Assembly: GCF_022760175.1 (NCBI RefSeq)
Contig: NZ_CP094326.1
Coordinates: forward strand, 2,716,804 to 2,780,803
Length of the DNA: 64,000 bases
From: Zhouia spongiae
GTDB lineage: Bacteria > Bacteroidota > Bacteroidia > Flavobacteriales > Flavobacteriaceae
Direction of reading: 5' to 3'
Part shown: positions 45,969 to 53,308 of the stretch, piece after piece
Layout: each line of letters begins with the position of its first letter
Numbering within the stretch: position 1 is the stretch's first letter
Notes under the pieces: model-generated
Told to the model about the DNA's origin: nothing
The model's database searches: none
Seen by the model: only the letters and a program-made list of their open reading frames with translations
Program-made: the position numbers and the translations under genes

Positions 45969-47399
45969 ATGAATAAAAGAGAGTTTATTAAAGTCACTAC
46001 AGCAAGTGCAATAGGTGTTGTGTTGGCACCATCTATATTGAATGCGTCTGCTACAAAACAAAGATTGCGAACGGCACATATTGGGGTAGGTAATATGGGA
46101 ATGGAAGATCTTACTGCTGTTTCTTCGCATAATGCAGTCGATGTGGTAGCGCTATGCGATGTCGATGCTGTAAATCTATCCAGGGCTCATAAAATGTTCC
46201 CTAAGGCACGTGTGTTTTTCGATTACCGAACAATGCTGGAAGAAATGAAAGAAGAGATAGACGCGGTTATTGTTTCTACTCCGGATCATACTCATGCACC
46301 GGCATCCATGATGGCTATGGAAATGGATAAACCTGTTTATTGTCAGAAGCCTTTAACGCATTATGTGTCAGAATCAAGAGAAATGAAAAAGCTGGCTGCA
46401 GAAAAAGGTTTGGTTACTCAAATGGGGATACAGGTACATTCTTTTTATGATTATAAACTGGCAACACTTCTGATCCAGTCTGGAATTATAGGGAAGGTAC
46501 ACACAGTTCATGCCTGGTCGCCAAAAAACTGGGGGTATGACGGCCCTGTACCTCAGGGAGAAGACCCGGTTCCTTCACAGTTGGATTGGAATTTATGGCT
46601 GGGAACCTCTGCAAAACGACCGTATAAAAAAGACATGTATCACCCGGGTAACTGGAGAAAATTAATGGATTATGGGTGCGGAACTCTTGGAGATATGGGA
46701 GTACATATTTTTGACACTCCCTACAATGCACTCGAACTGGATGTACCGAGAACGATCATGACACAATGCAGGCCTTCCAACGGTTTTGGGTATCCTGAAA
46801 ATAATACCGTAACATATGAGTTTCCGGGTACTAAATATACTACCAGATCCTTAAAGTGGGTGTGGTATGACGGTAAAGGAGCTCCGGACATGCACAAGGA
46901 TCTGGTGTTACCGGGTTTTGCGGGAAAAAAAGCGAAGAAAGACGATACCGGAGAAGCAAGCGTAGAGGAGAAGATGTCTTTAGACGCCAAAGTTGCAGCA
47001 GCAAATCAATTGCCGGAGCAAGGGGCGATGTTTGTCGGAGAGAAAGGGCGTTTATTGTTGCCGCACTTTATGCAGTTACCAAAGAAGATTGTACGTGGTA
47101 AGTATGTTGATATCTCTAAGGAAATAACAGCTTTGTCTGAAAAATATAATCTGGGCGAACCGGTTAGGAATTATCAGAGCGAAGGACCAAAACATTATCA
47201 TCAATTTGTAGATGCATGTTTAGGGAAGGGGGAAACTACAGCTCCTTTTGATTATGCTGCCCGTTTAACTGAAACCATATTGTTAGGGACAATAGCAGGC
47301 AGGTTTCCCGGAGAAACCTTGCATTGGAATGCCGAAACGGCGCGGTTTAAAGAAGAAAAAGCTAATAAGTATCTGGCAGGAGAATATCGGAAGTTTTAA
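45969..47399 (+). CDS. Exported Gfo/Idh/MocA family oxidoreductase
   Basis: NAD(P)-type sugar dehydrogenase of 476 residues with an export signal. The leader MNKREFIKVTTASAIGVVLA resembles a Tat signal but has KR where RR is usual. The Rossmann motif RTAHIGVGNMGMEDL and the catalytic-lysine region STPDHTHAPASMMA with YCQKPLTHYVSESREM follow; the Gfo C-terminal part has GCGTLGDMGVHIFDTPYNAL. Exported members keep a tightly bound cofactor and oxidise or epimerise glycosides in the periplasm. Paired with the DUF1080 gene (18 bases), it probably supplies a 3-keto sugar to that enzyme. Substrate unknown; mannosides are suggested by the neighbourhood only. Confidence 0.87.
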   Translation: MNKREFIKVTTASAIGVVLAPSILNASATKQRLRTAHIGVGNMGMEDLTAVSSHNAVDVVALCDVDAVNLSRAHKMFPKARVFFDYRTMLEEMKEEIDAVIVSTPDHTHAPASMMAMEMDKPVYCQKPLTHYVSESREMKKLAAEKGLVTQMGIQVHSFYDYKLATLLIQSGIIGKVHTVHAWSPKNWGYDGPVPQGEDPVPSQLDWNLWLGTSAKRPYKKDMYHPGNWRKLMDYGCGTLGDMGVHIFDTPYNALELDVPRTIMTQCRPSNGFGYPENNTVTYEFPGTKYTTRSLKWVWYDGKGAPDMHKDLVLPGFAGKKAKKDDTGEASVEEKMSLDAKVAAANQLPEQGAMFVGEKGRLLLPHFMQLPKKIVRGKYVDISKEITALSEKYNLGEPVRNYQSEGPKHYHQFVDACLGKGETTAPFDYAARLTETILLGTIAGRFPGETLHWNAETARFKEEKANKYLAGEYRKF

Positions 47400-47775
47400 T
47401 TCACCTGCATATATAGAAACATCCTGACCATGCCTGAGGCGTTGATGCAGGCAGCTATGGTAACAGTATTGTTTCTGATAATAGTATTTAATGCGGTTTA
47501 AGGTTCCTTTTACAGGGATTTTAAATCGCTTCTTTATTTAACTTTCAAACTGTTGTATATCAATATTCAGGCAGTACATGTGCAAAAATAAATGCGTGTA
47601 ACGGATTTAATTTGTTAGATCCGGTCACTTTGTTTATAAGGTTGATTGTTGAAACATTTGTGCAGGATCATAGAAAATTGATTCTTTCTTGCTAATATTG
47701 TTGTTTATTTAGTGATGATAACGTTATGTCGATCAATGAATAAATGCCATAAATTATATATTCAATAAAAGTAGA
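47400..47775. other. 376-base intergenic region before the GntR gene
   Basis: No recognisable gene. A 23-codon hydrophobic ORF (47430-47501, MPEALMQAAMVTVLFLIIVF...) is present but unsupported. The region should hold the promoter of the GntR gene. Confidence 0.4.
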
Positions 47776-48531
47776 TTGATTTTGAAACCGAAGTTAGTAA
47801 AGTACATAGACCATTCTTCCGAAGTTCCATTGCACAAACAGATCGAGAAAGTATTGCGTATGTTGATCAATACAGGAGATTATGATTTGGGCAGATTATT
47901 ACCCAGTGAAATAGAGCTAAGTAATATGTTTGGTGTTTCTCGGAGTACGGTTCGTCAGGCTTTTAATACTCTGGTGAACGAAGGTTTGCTGGAGCGTAAA
48001 CGAGGTAAAGGAACTGTAGTGGCCCAAAATGGAAATATAATAACGCAACTGAATGAGTGGATTTCCTTTTCAAAAGAGATGAAACGAAAAGGGATCAGGA
48101 TCAAGAATTATGAAGTTCGTTTCCAGGAGGTTGAATGTGATGAAGAACTGGCGAAGGTATTTGAAGTGCCTGTCGGGAAAAAAGTAAAAAAACTAACGAG
48201 GGTTAAAGGAGATGAGTCAGTTCCTTTTGTGAAGTTCGAATCATGGTTTCATCCCAGAATCCCCATATCTGACAATCACGATTTCTTAAAACCGCTGAAT
48301 GATATTCTTGAAGAAGCATACTCTATCATCCCTATGCGGTCATCTGAAGAAGTGCAGGCCATCCAGGCGAATGATGAATTGGCTGAAGTCCTGCAAGTTA
48401 AAAAAGGAATGCCTCTGTTGTATCGAAAGCGTATTGTATATGATGCAGGTATGCGGATCATTGAATATAACAAATGTTACTACAGGCATGATAAAATGAA
48501 GTATAAAATAGATATTGTTAGGAGTGTCTGA
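47776..48531 (+). CDS. GntR family regulator, HutC/UTRA type
   Basis: A 251-residue repressor-type regulator. The N-terminal winged HTH (HKQIEKVLRMLINTGDYDLG, LLPSEIELSNMFGVSRSTVR) is followed by a UTRA ligand-binding domain (about 90-245; VGKKVKKLTRVKGDESVPFV, LYRKRIVYDAGMRIIEYNKC). No ATG is available in frame; translation probably starts at TTG 47776, or at TTG 47782. It lies just ahead of the GH92 cluster. HutC-type palindromes upstream of the first (48846-48855) and third (57081-57090) GH92 genes are candidate operators, with a mannose-derived metabolite as possible inducer. Confidence 0.88.
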   Translation: MILKPKLVKYIDHSSEVPLHKQIEKVLRMLINTGDYDLGRLLPSEIELSNMFGVSRSTVRQAFNTLVNEGLLERKRGKGTVVAQNGNIITQLNEWISFSKEMKRKGIRIKNYEVRFQEVECDEELAKVFEVPVGKKVKKLTRVKGDESVPFVKFESWFHPRIPISDNHDFLKPLNDILEEAYSIIPMRSSEEVQAIQANDELAEVLQVKKGMPLLYRKRIVYDAGMRIIEYNKCYYRHDKMKYKIDIVRSV

Positions 48532-48594
48532 TGTGTTTGACGGATTGACAACAGCTGTATTCTTCTTCTTATTAAGGACCTAAATCTTTAAAGT

Positions 48595-48792
48595 AAACTA
48601 CCTCTGAGCAAGCTCACGAGAGGGTCGAGCGTAAAAAAATGGCATAGCGTACTCTTTTTAGTGATGGAGTAGCCCGCTCATGAGCCAAACATTTCGGATG
48701 TGTGGCCCCGTAAAATTCCGCTAGGAGGATTTCAGAGGAGCAAGTGCCGGAGCTACCGATAGCTATACGGGGTAAATCAGGATTATCGGGTA
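48595..48792. repeat. Structured intergenic element, probable dispersed repeat
   Basis: Non-coding stretch visibly richer in G and C than its surroundings. It contains CCTCT...AGAGG (48601-48605 with 48619-48623), the palindrome GCTCATGAGC (48676-48685), CCCCGTA (48706-48712) complementary to TACGGGG (48766-48772), and CCGATA (48756-48761) complementary to TATCGG (48784-48789). The last two stems overlap in extent and could exclude each other. It resembles dispersed intergenic repeats of flavobacteria, but no second copy was found in this window. Confidence 0.45.
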
Positions 48793-48831
48793 AAAAATAC
48801 AAACTTAAGATGATAGATTTATTTTAAATGT

Positions 48832-48858
48832 TATATTTGTACAAATGTCTGTACATTT
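48832..48858 (+). promoter_or_regulatory. GH92 operon -7 box with overlapping GntR-type operator
   Basis: TATATTTG (48832-48839) fits TAnnTTTG. It runs into the palindrome ATTTGTACAAAT (48835-48846) and then AAATGTCTGTACATTT (48843-48858), whose core TGTCTGTACA (48846-48855; TGTACAGACA on the other strand) differs from the HutC-type operator TGTATAGACA at one base. The operator would cover the transcription start, as expected for repression. Confidence 0.55.
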
Positions 48859-48871
48859 AAAATTTTGATTT

Positions 48872-51800
48872 ATGAATAGCAAAATTCTTATTCTGATAAT
48901 TAGCTTGTTTAGTGCTTTTGGGTGTTTGGCTCAGGAGAAGATTGTCTGGCAAATCGGAAAAGCCGATAATAGCGGGAACGAATTTGCGCTGGCACCGTCT
49001 TCGTACGAACATTTTTTAGAAAAAGATTTTGGTTGGGAAGACAGGTACTATCTGGTTGGCTATTCAAGCGATCGGAAAGATTTTCCGTATGTGTTACCCG
49101 GAGCGATAGACTATTGGGGAGGAACCTCAGGTTTGGCCGGAATAAGACCCCATGAGATCAATGTATTATTTGGCGTTGACGACAAGCCTGAAACAGGAAA
49201 ATACCGGTTGCTGGTCGATATTCTTGACTGTAGTGCCAAAGAAGCACCGTATTTAAAAATCACCGTAAATGACAGATCGTGGAAATATCGGCTGAAGAGA
49301 GGAAACGGCGATCAGGTTCTGAATGGGAAAAATGAAAATGCCGGGGAGCAGTTAATTACAATTGATTTGGATGCAGACCTGATTAAAAAAGGAGGGAATA
49401 AAATTCAATTCACCACTTTGGAAGGCAGCTGGCTGGTGTTTGATAACATTCGCTTCTACGGTCCTGAAAAAACGAGTATAACGGTTCCTGAAAATGCTTT
49501 TATAAGGAACGTAGCTACGGCTACCTACGAAATAGATAAAGGGGGGAGCCGTTTTCAGCCTCTTTTGATAGATGTTCAGCATTTGGAGGGAATGCCTGAG
49601 TTAAAAGTAAAGCTTGATGGAAAACCTGTTTTTAGTGAAAGGATTGAACAGGGCAGATATGTTTTTGAGGTGCCGATGCCGGCGGTTAAAACGTCTGTAG
49701 AAAGTGCATATGAAATTTTAATTAACGGACAGGTTGTAGAGAAGGGAACGGTAAGCAGAAGCCTTCAGAAACTTGCAGCTCCTTCAGATTATGTCGACAC
49801 TAAAATTGGTACAGGTCATTCCCGATGGATGATAGCGCCGGGGCCATGGATGCCCTTCGGAATGGTTAAAATAAGTCCGGACAATCAAGATGAAGGATGG
49901 CAGGCAGGGTACCAGCCAACATTTGAAAGTATCGGCACATTCAGTCATATCCATGAGTGGACAATGGCCGGTTTGGGGACTTTCCCCACCAACGGAAGGC
50001 TGATAACAGAAATGGGAAAACAAGAAGACCCCGATAGTGGTTACCGGTCACGTATCGATAAAACTACAGAACAAGCCCCTTTAGGGAGTTATTCGGTGCA
50101 TTTGAGCGATTATGATATAAAAGCAGAACTTACGGCAACCACCAGATGCAGCTTTCAGCGATATACGTATCCAAAAGACGATTTAAATTCCAGAATTTTA
50201 GTAGATCTGAAAATACCGGGAGAATACGGTTATGAAATAGAAGAGGCCTATTTCAAAATGATCAGCGATTATAAAATAGTGGGGTACAGCAAGCAAGTAT
50301 CACGCCATATCTGGGGCGAACAATACTATAGAAAACAAATGGTGGAAGATGGAGATGAGCCCAAAGAATGGGACGATATAAGCCAGCACTATACAGTACA
50401 TTTTGTGATGGAGTTTGACCGGCCCATAAAGAGATTTGGAGTGCGGACAGATGGTAAAGAGAAGGGGGATATTGTTATTATAGATAAATCAGAGGAACTA
50501 AAAACAGACCATCCTGAAAGCGCTGTGGCATTTTTAGAGTTCGATACTTCCGGATATCAGGTGGTTCAAACAAGAACAGGGATTTCGTATGTAAGTATTG
50601 AAAATGCGGAAATGAACCTTGAAAAAGAAGTTTCAGATCCTTTCGGATGGAGTTTTGAAAAAGTTCGTCAGCATCAGGTTCAAGCCTGGGATCGTTTATT
50701 CGACAGGGTAAGGATCACCACGACAAACAGAGAAGAAAAAAGAAGGTTTTATTCTAATATGTACCGGGCTCTGGTAAGTCGTAATATCTTTAGCGATGTT
50801 GATGGAAGCTGGGTAGATGCAACGGAAAATGTGCAAAAATTTAATGATCCGGGAGATGTTGCTTTAGGGTGCGATGCTTTCTGGAATACATTCTGGAACC
50901 TGAATCAGTTTTGGAACCTGGTAACTCCTGAATGGTCATCGAAATGGGTTAAGTCTCAGTTGGCCATGTATGATGCCAATGGCTGGCTGGCTAAAGGTCC
51001 GGCAGGAATGGAGTATATTCCTGTTATGGTGGCAGAACATGAAATTCCGCTGATTGTGGGAGCGTATCAGATGGGTATTCGTGATTTTGACGCGGAGAAA
51101 GCTTTTGATGCTGTATATAAGATGCAAACTGCTACAGGGGAGAAAGTAGGAGGAGGTTATGCGGGAAACAGGGATCTTGGCACTTATTTAAAATATAAGT
51201 ATGTACCTTATAACAAGGGAAGGTTTTCAAATACCCTGGAGTATGCTTTTGATGATTATGCGGTTTCTCAACTGGCTAAAGCACTCGGAAAAAAAGAGAA
51301 GTATCTTGAGTTTGCAGACAGAGCCGGCTGGTGGAAAAATGCAATCGATCCGGAAATAGGATTTGCAAGATTAAGGCATTCGGACGGTTCGTGGTATAAA
51401 GATTTTGACCCGATCAGATCGGGAGGTAATCATCAGTTTGTTGAAGGGAATGCATGGCAGCTTACTTTCTTTGTCCCTCAGGATATTCCTGCACTTGCAG
51501 AAATTATTGGTGAAGAAAGGTTTACGAAGCGTCTCGATGATGGTTTTGCCATAAGCAGCAACTGGAGGTACAATGCTCCCAATGAATTGTACTGGGATTT
51601 TCCTGTTATTCAGGGAAACCAGCAATCAATGCATTTTGCTTACCTTTTTAACTGGGGTAAAAAGCCGTGGCTTACTCAAAAATGGAGTAGAGATATATTA
51701 GACCGTTTTTATGGTTATGGCGTATCCAATGCCTATTTGGGAGACGAAGACCAGGGGCAAATGAGTGCATGGTTTATAATGTCGTCTATCGGATTGTTTC

Positions 51801-52102
51801 AAACAGATGGAGGAACAAGGGTAAATCCAATCTATGAAATAGCCAGTCCTTGTTTTGAAGAAGTGGTCATTAATCTTGGAGAAAAATATGGAAGAGGAAA
51901 GAACTTTACCATTAAAGCCAAAAATGTATCCCGAAAAAATAAGTATGTGCAGAGCGCTGTATTAAATGGCAAAAAACTCGATAATTTTTGGTTTCCTGCC
52001 AGCGAATTGTTAAAAGGAGGGACACTGAAATTGATAATGGGTGCTACTCCAAATAAAAAATGGGGGGTAAAAGAGATGCCTCCTAAAACCAACAAACAGT
52101 AA
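48872..52102 (+). CDS. GH92 family alpha-mannosidase with N-terminal carbohydrate-binding-like domain
   Basis: Exported enzyme of 1076 residues. Signal: ILIISLFSAFGCLAQ. Residues about 22-200 form a beta-sandwich resembling the accessory domain of rhamnogalacturonan lyases (YRLLVDILDCSAKEAPYLKI). The GH92 region starts near residue 305 (SDYVDTKIGTGHSRW, MPFGMVKISPDNQ). The expected acid glutamate is present in FVEGNAWQ (near residue 858) and the base motif is DEDQGQMSAWF. GH92 enzymes are calcium-dependent inverting exo-alpha-mannosidases. The motif FSHIHEWTMAGLG replaces the usual SHTHLSGTG, so linkage specificity should not be assumed. First gene of the mannoside cluster. Confidence 0.88.
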   Translation: MNSKILILIISLFSAFGCLAQEKIVWQIGKADNSGNEFALAPSSYEHFLEKDFGWEDRYYLVGYSSDRKDFPYVLPGAIDYWGGTSGLAGIRPHEINVLFGVDDKPETGKYRLLVDILDCSAKEAPYLKITVNDRSWKYRLKRGNGDQVLNGKNENAGEQLITIDLDADLIKKGGNKIQFTTLEGSWLVFDNIRFYGPEKTSITVPENAFIRNVATATYEIDKGGSRFQPLLIDVQHLEGMPELKVKLDGKPVFSERIEQGRYVFEVPMPAVKTSVESAYEILINGQVVEKGTVSRSLQKLAAPSDYVDTKIGTGHSRWMIAPGPWMPFGMVKISPDNQDEGWQAGYQPTFESIGTFSHIHEWTMAGLGTFPTNGRLITEMGKQEDPDSGYRSRIDKTTEQAPLGSYSVHLSDYDIKAELTATTRCSFQRYTYPKDDLNSRILVDLKIPGEYGYEIEEAYFKMISDYKIVGYSKQVSRHIWGEQYYRKQMVEDGDEPKEWDDISQHYTVHFVMEFDRPIKRFGVRTDGKEKGDIVIIDKSEELKTDHPESAVAFLEFDTSGYQVVQTRTGISYVSIENAEMNLEKEVSDPFGWSFEKVRQHQVQAWDRLFDRVRITTTNREEKRRFYSNMYRALVSRNIFSDVDGSWVDATENVQKFNDPGDVALGCDAFWNTFWNLNQFWNLVTPEWSSKWVKSQLAMYDANGWLAKGPAGMEYIPVMVAEHEIPLIVGAYQMGIRDFDAEKAFDAVYKMQTATGEKVGGGYAGNRDLGTYLKYKYVPYNKGRFSNTLEYAFDDYAVSQLAKALGKKEKYLEFADRAGWWKNAIDPEIGFARLRHSDGSWYKDFDPIRSGGNHQFVEGNAWQLTFFVPQDIPALAEIIGEERFTKRLDDGFAISSNWRYNAPNELYWDFPVIQGNQQSMHFAYLFNWGKKPWLTQKWSRDILDRFYGYGVSNAYLGDEDQGQMSAWFIMSSIGLFQTDGGTRVNPIYEIASPCFEEVVINLGEKYGRGKNFTIKAKNVSRKNKYVQSAVLNGKKLDNFWFPASELLKGGTLKLIMGATPNKKWGVKEMPPKTNKQ

Positions 52103-52116
52103 AAAACAATTAAGAC

Positions 52117-53181
52117 ATGAAAATGAGATTATTACTTTTTTTATTCGCTATTTCCTTCATTGGTTGTGAAAATTCAGAACAAGAGCAAAACAAAGTAGAA
52201 AACATTGTATTAATAAGTATAGATGGTTTACGATGGCAGGAGGTTTTTAAAGGTGCAGACTCACTTTTTACAGAAGACAAGCACTTTTGGGCAAATACCG
52301 AAGCCGAAAGAAGACAAAAATTAATGCCTTTTTTTTGGAATACAATAGCTCAAAAAGGACAACTGTATGGGAACAGAGACCTTGGTAACAAGGCAAATGT
52401 AAAGAATAAGTATTGGTTTTCTTACCCGGGCAGAAGCGAAGCACTTTGTGGTTATTATGATCCTAAAGTTAATTTAAACGAGTATCCAAACAACCCCAAT
52501 GAAAACGTTTTAGAGTTCATTGATGAAAATGAAAGTTATAAAGGAAAAGTGGTGACTTTTGCATCGTGGGAGGCTCTTGGCAGGGTTTTAAATCGCGACC
52601 GGAACGGCATGCTTGTAAACTTACCAGGCGAAGATGTGCAAGAAGGCTCTGAAGCACAAAACCTTCTAAACGAACTGCAACATCTAATACCGGAATACCA
52701 CCATGATTGTAGACCGGATGAGTTAACATATATGATGGCAAAAGCCTATATACAAGACAAACACCCAAAAGTTGTCTATCTCGATTTTGGAGATACCGAT
52801 ATCTTTGCGCACGATGGCGAGTATGGTAAATATTTAGACGCAACCAATCGCACCGATAAGATGATATCCGATTTATGGGAATCACTCCAGAATGATCCTT
52901 TTTATAAGGATAAAACGGCATTACTGGTTTATACAGATCACGGTAGAGGAATAGATGATTACGGATGGAAACACCATGGCGATGCAATACCTGGTAGCGA
53001 TGAAGTATGGCTTGCTGCATTAGGCCCTGGAATACCAAATCTCGGAGAAGTAGCTCGTGATGGTCAAATTTATCAGGACCAAATAGCGCAAACTGCAGCC
53101 AATATTTTAGGATTTACCTTTGAGGCTGATCATCCCGTTGGTAACAGTATAGAAGGAGTGTTTGTTACCAAAAAAGATTAA
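52117..53181 (+). CDS. Alkaline phosphatase superfamily lipoprotein
   Basis: A 354-residue exported metalloenzyme with a lipoprotein signal (LLLFLFAISFIGCENSE). Metal ligands of the alkaline phosphatase/NPP superfamily are visible: LISIDGLRWQ, LDFGDTDIFAHDGEY, VYTDHGRG and GWKHHGD. The likely nucleophile is the serine in SYPGRSEALCG; there is no CxPxR sulfatase motif. It sits 14 bases after one GH92 gene and ahead of another, so removal of a phosphate or phosphodiester decoration from a mannan or glycan is a fair inference. It could also be a phosphodiesterase of unrelated use. Confidence 0.82.
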   Translation: MKMRLLLFLFAISFIGCENSEQEQNKVENIVLISIDGLRWQEVFKGADSLFTEDKHFWANTEAERRQKLMPFFWNTIAQKGQLYGNRDLGNKANVKNKYWFSYPGRSEALCGYYDPKVNLNEYPNNPNENVLEFIDENESYKGKVVTFASWEALGRVLNRDRNGMLVNLPGEDVQEGSEAQNLLNELQHLIPEYHHDCRPDELTYMMAKAYIQDKHPKVVYLDFGDTDIFAHDGEYGKYLDATNRTDKMISDLWESLQNDPFYKDKTALLVYTDHGRGIDDYGWKHHGDAIPGSDEVWLAALGPGIPNLGEVARDGQIYQDQIAQTAANILGFTFEADHPVGNSIEGVFVTKKD

Positions 53182-53308
53182 CTGTCTGTAAAAGTTGTGT
53201 TCATTTACTTTATGAGCATACAGGAATATAATTTTTGTGCCCCGTGTTTTTTACAGAGAGGTGCTTACAAATACGGTACTATGAATAAGTTAATTTCAAT
53301 ATGACGGC

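Noticed and set aside
47430-47501. 23-codon hydrophobic ORF between the Gfo/Idh and GntR genes
   Set aside because: Too short to support without conservation data; no linked promoter or terminator.
48614-48802. 62-codon minus-strand ORF in the structured element
   Set aside because: It spans the hairpin arms and has no domain-like features; more likely the reading of a repeat. Kept only as a possible refutation of the repeat call.
52517-53038. 173-codon ORF antisense to the phosphatase-superfamily gene
   Set aside because: Shadow frame; the plus-strand gene has all metal-site motifs and a lipoprotein signal.
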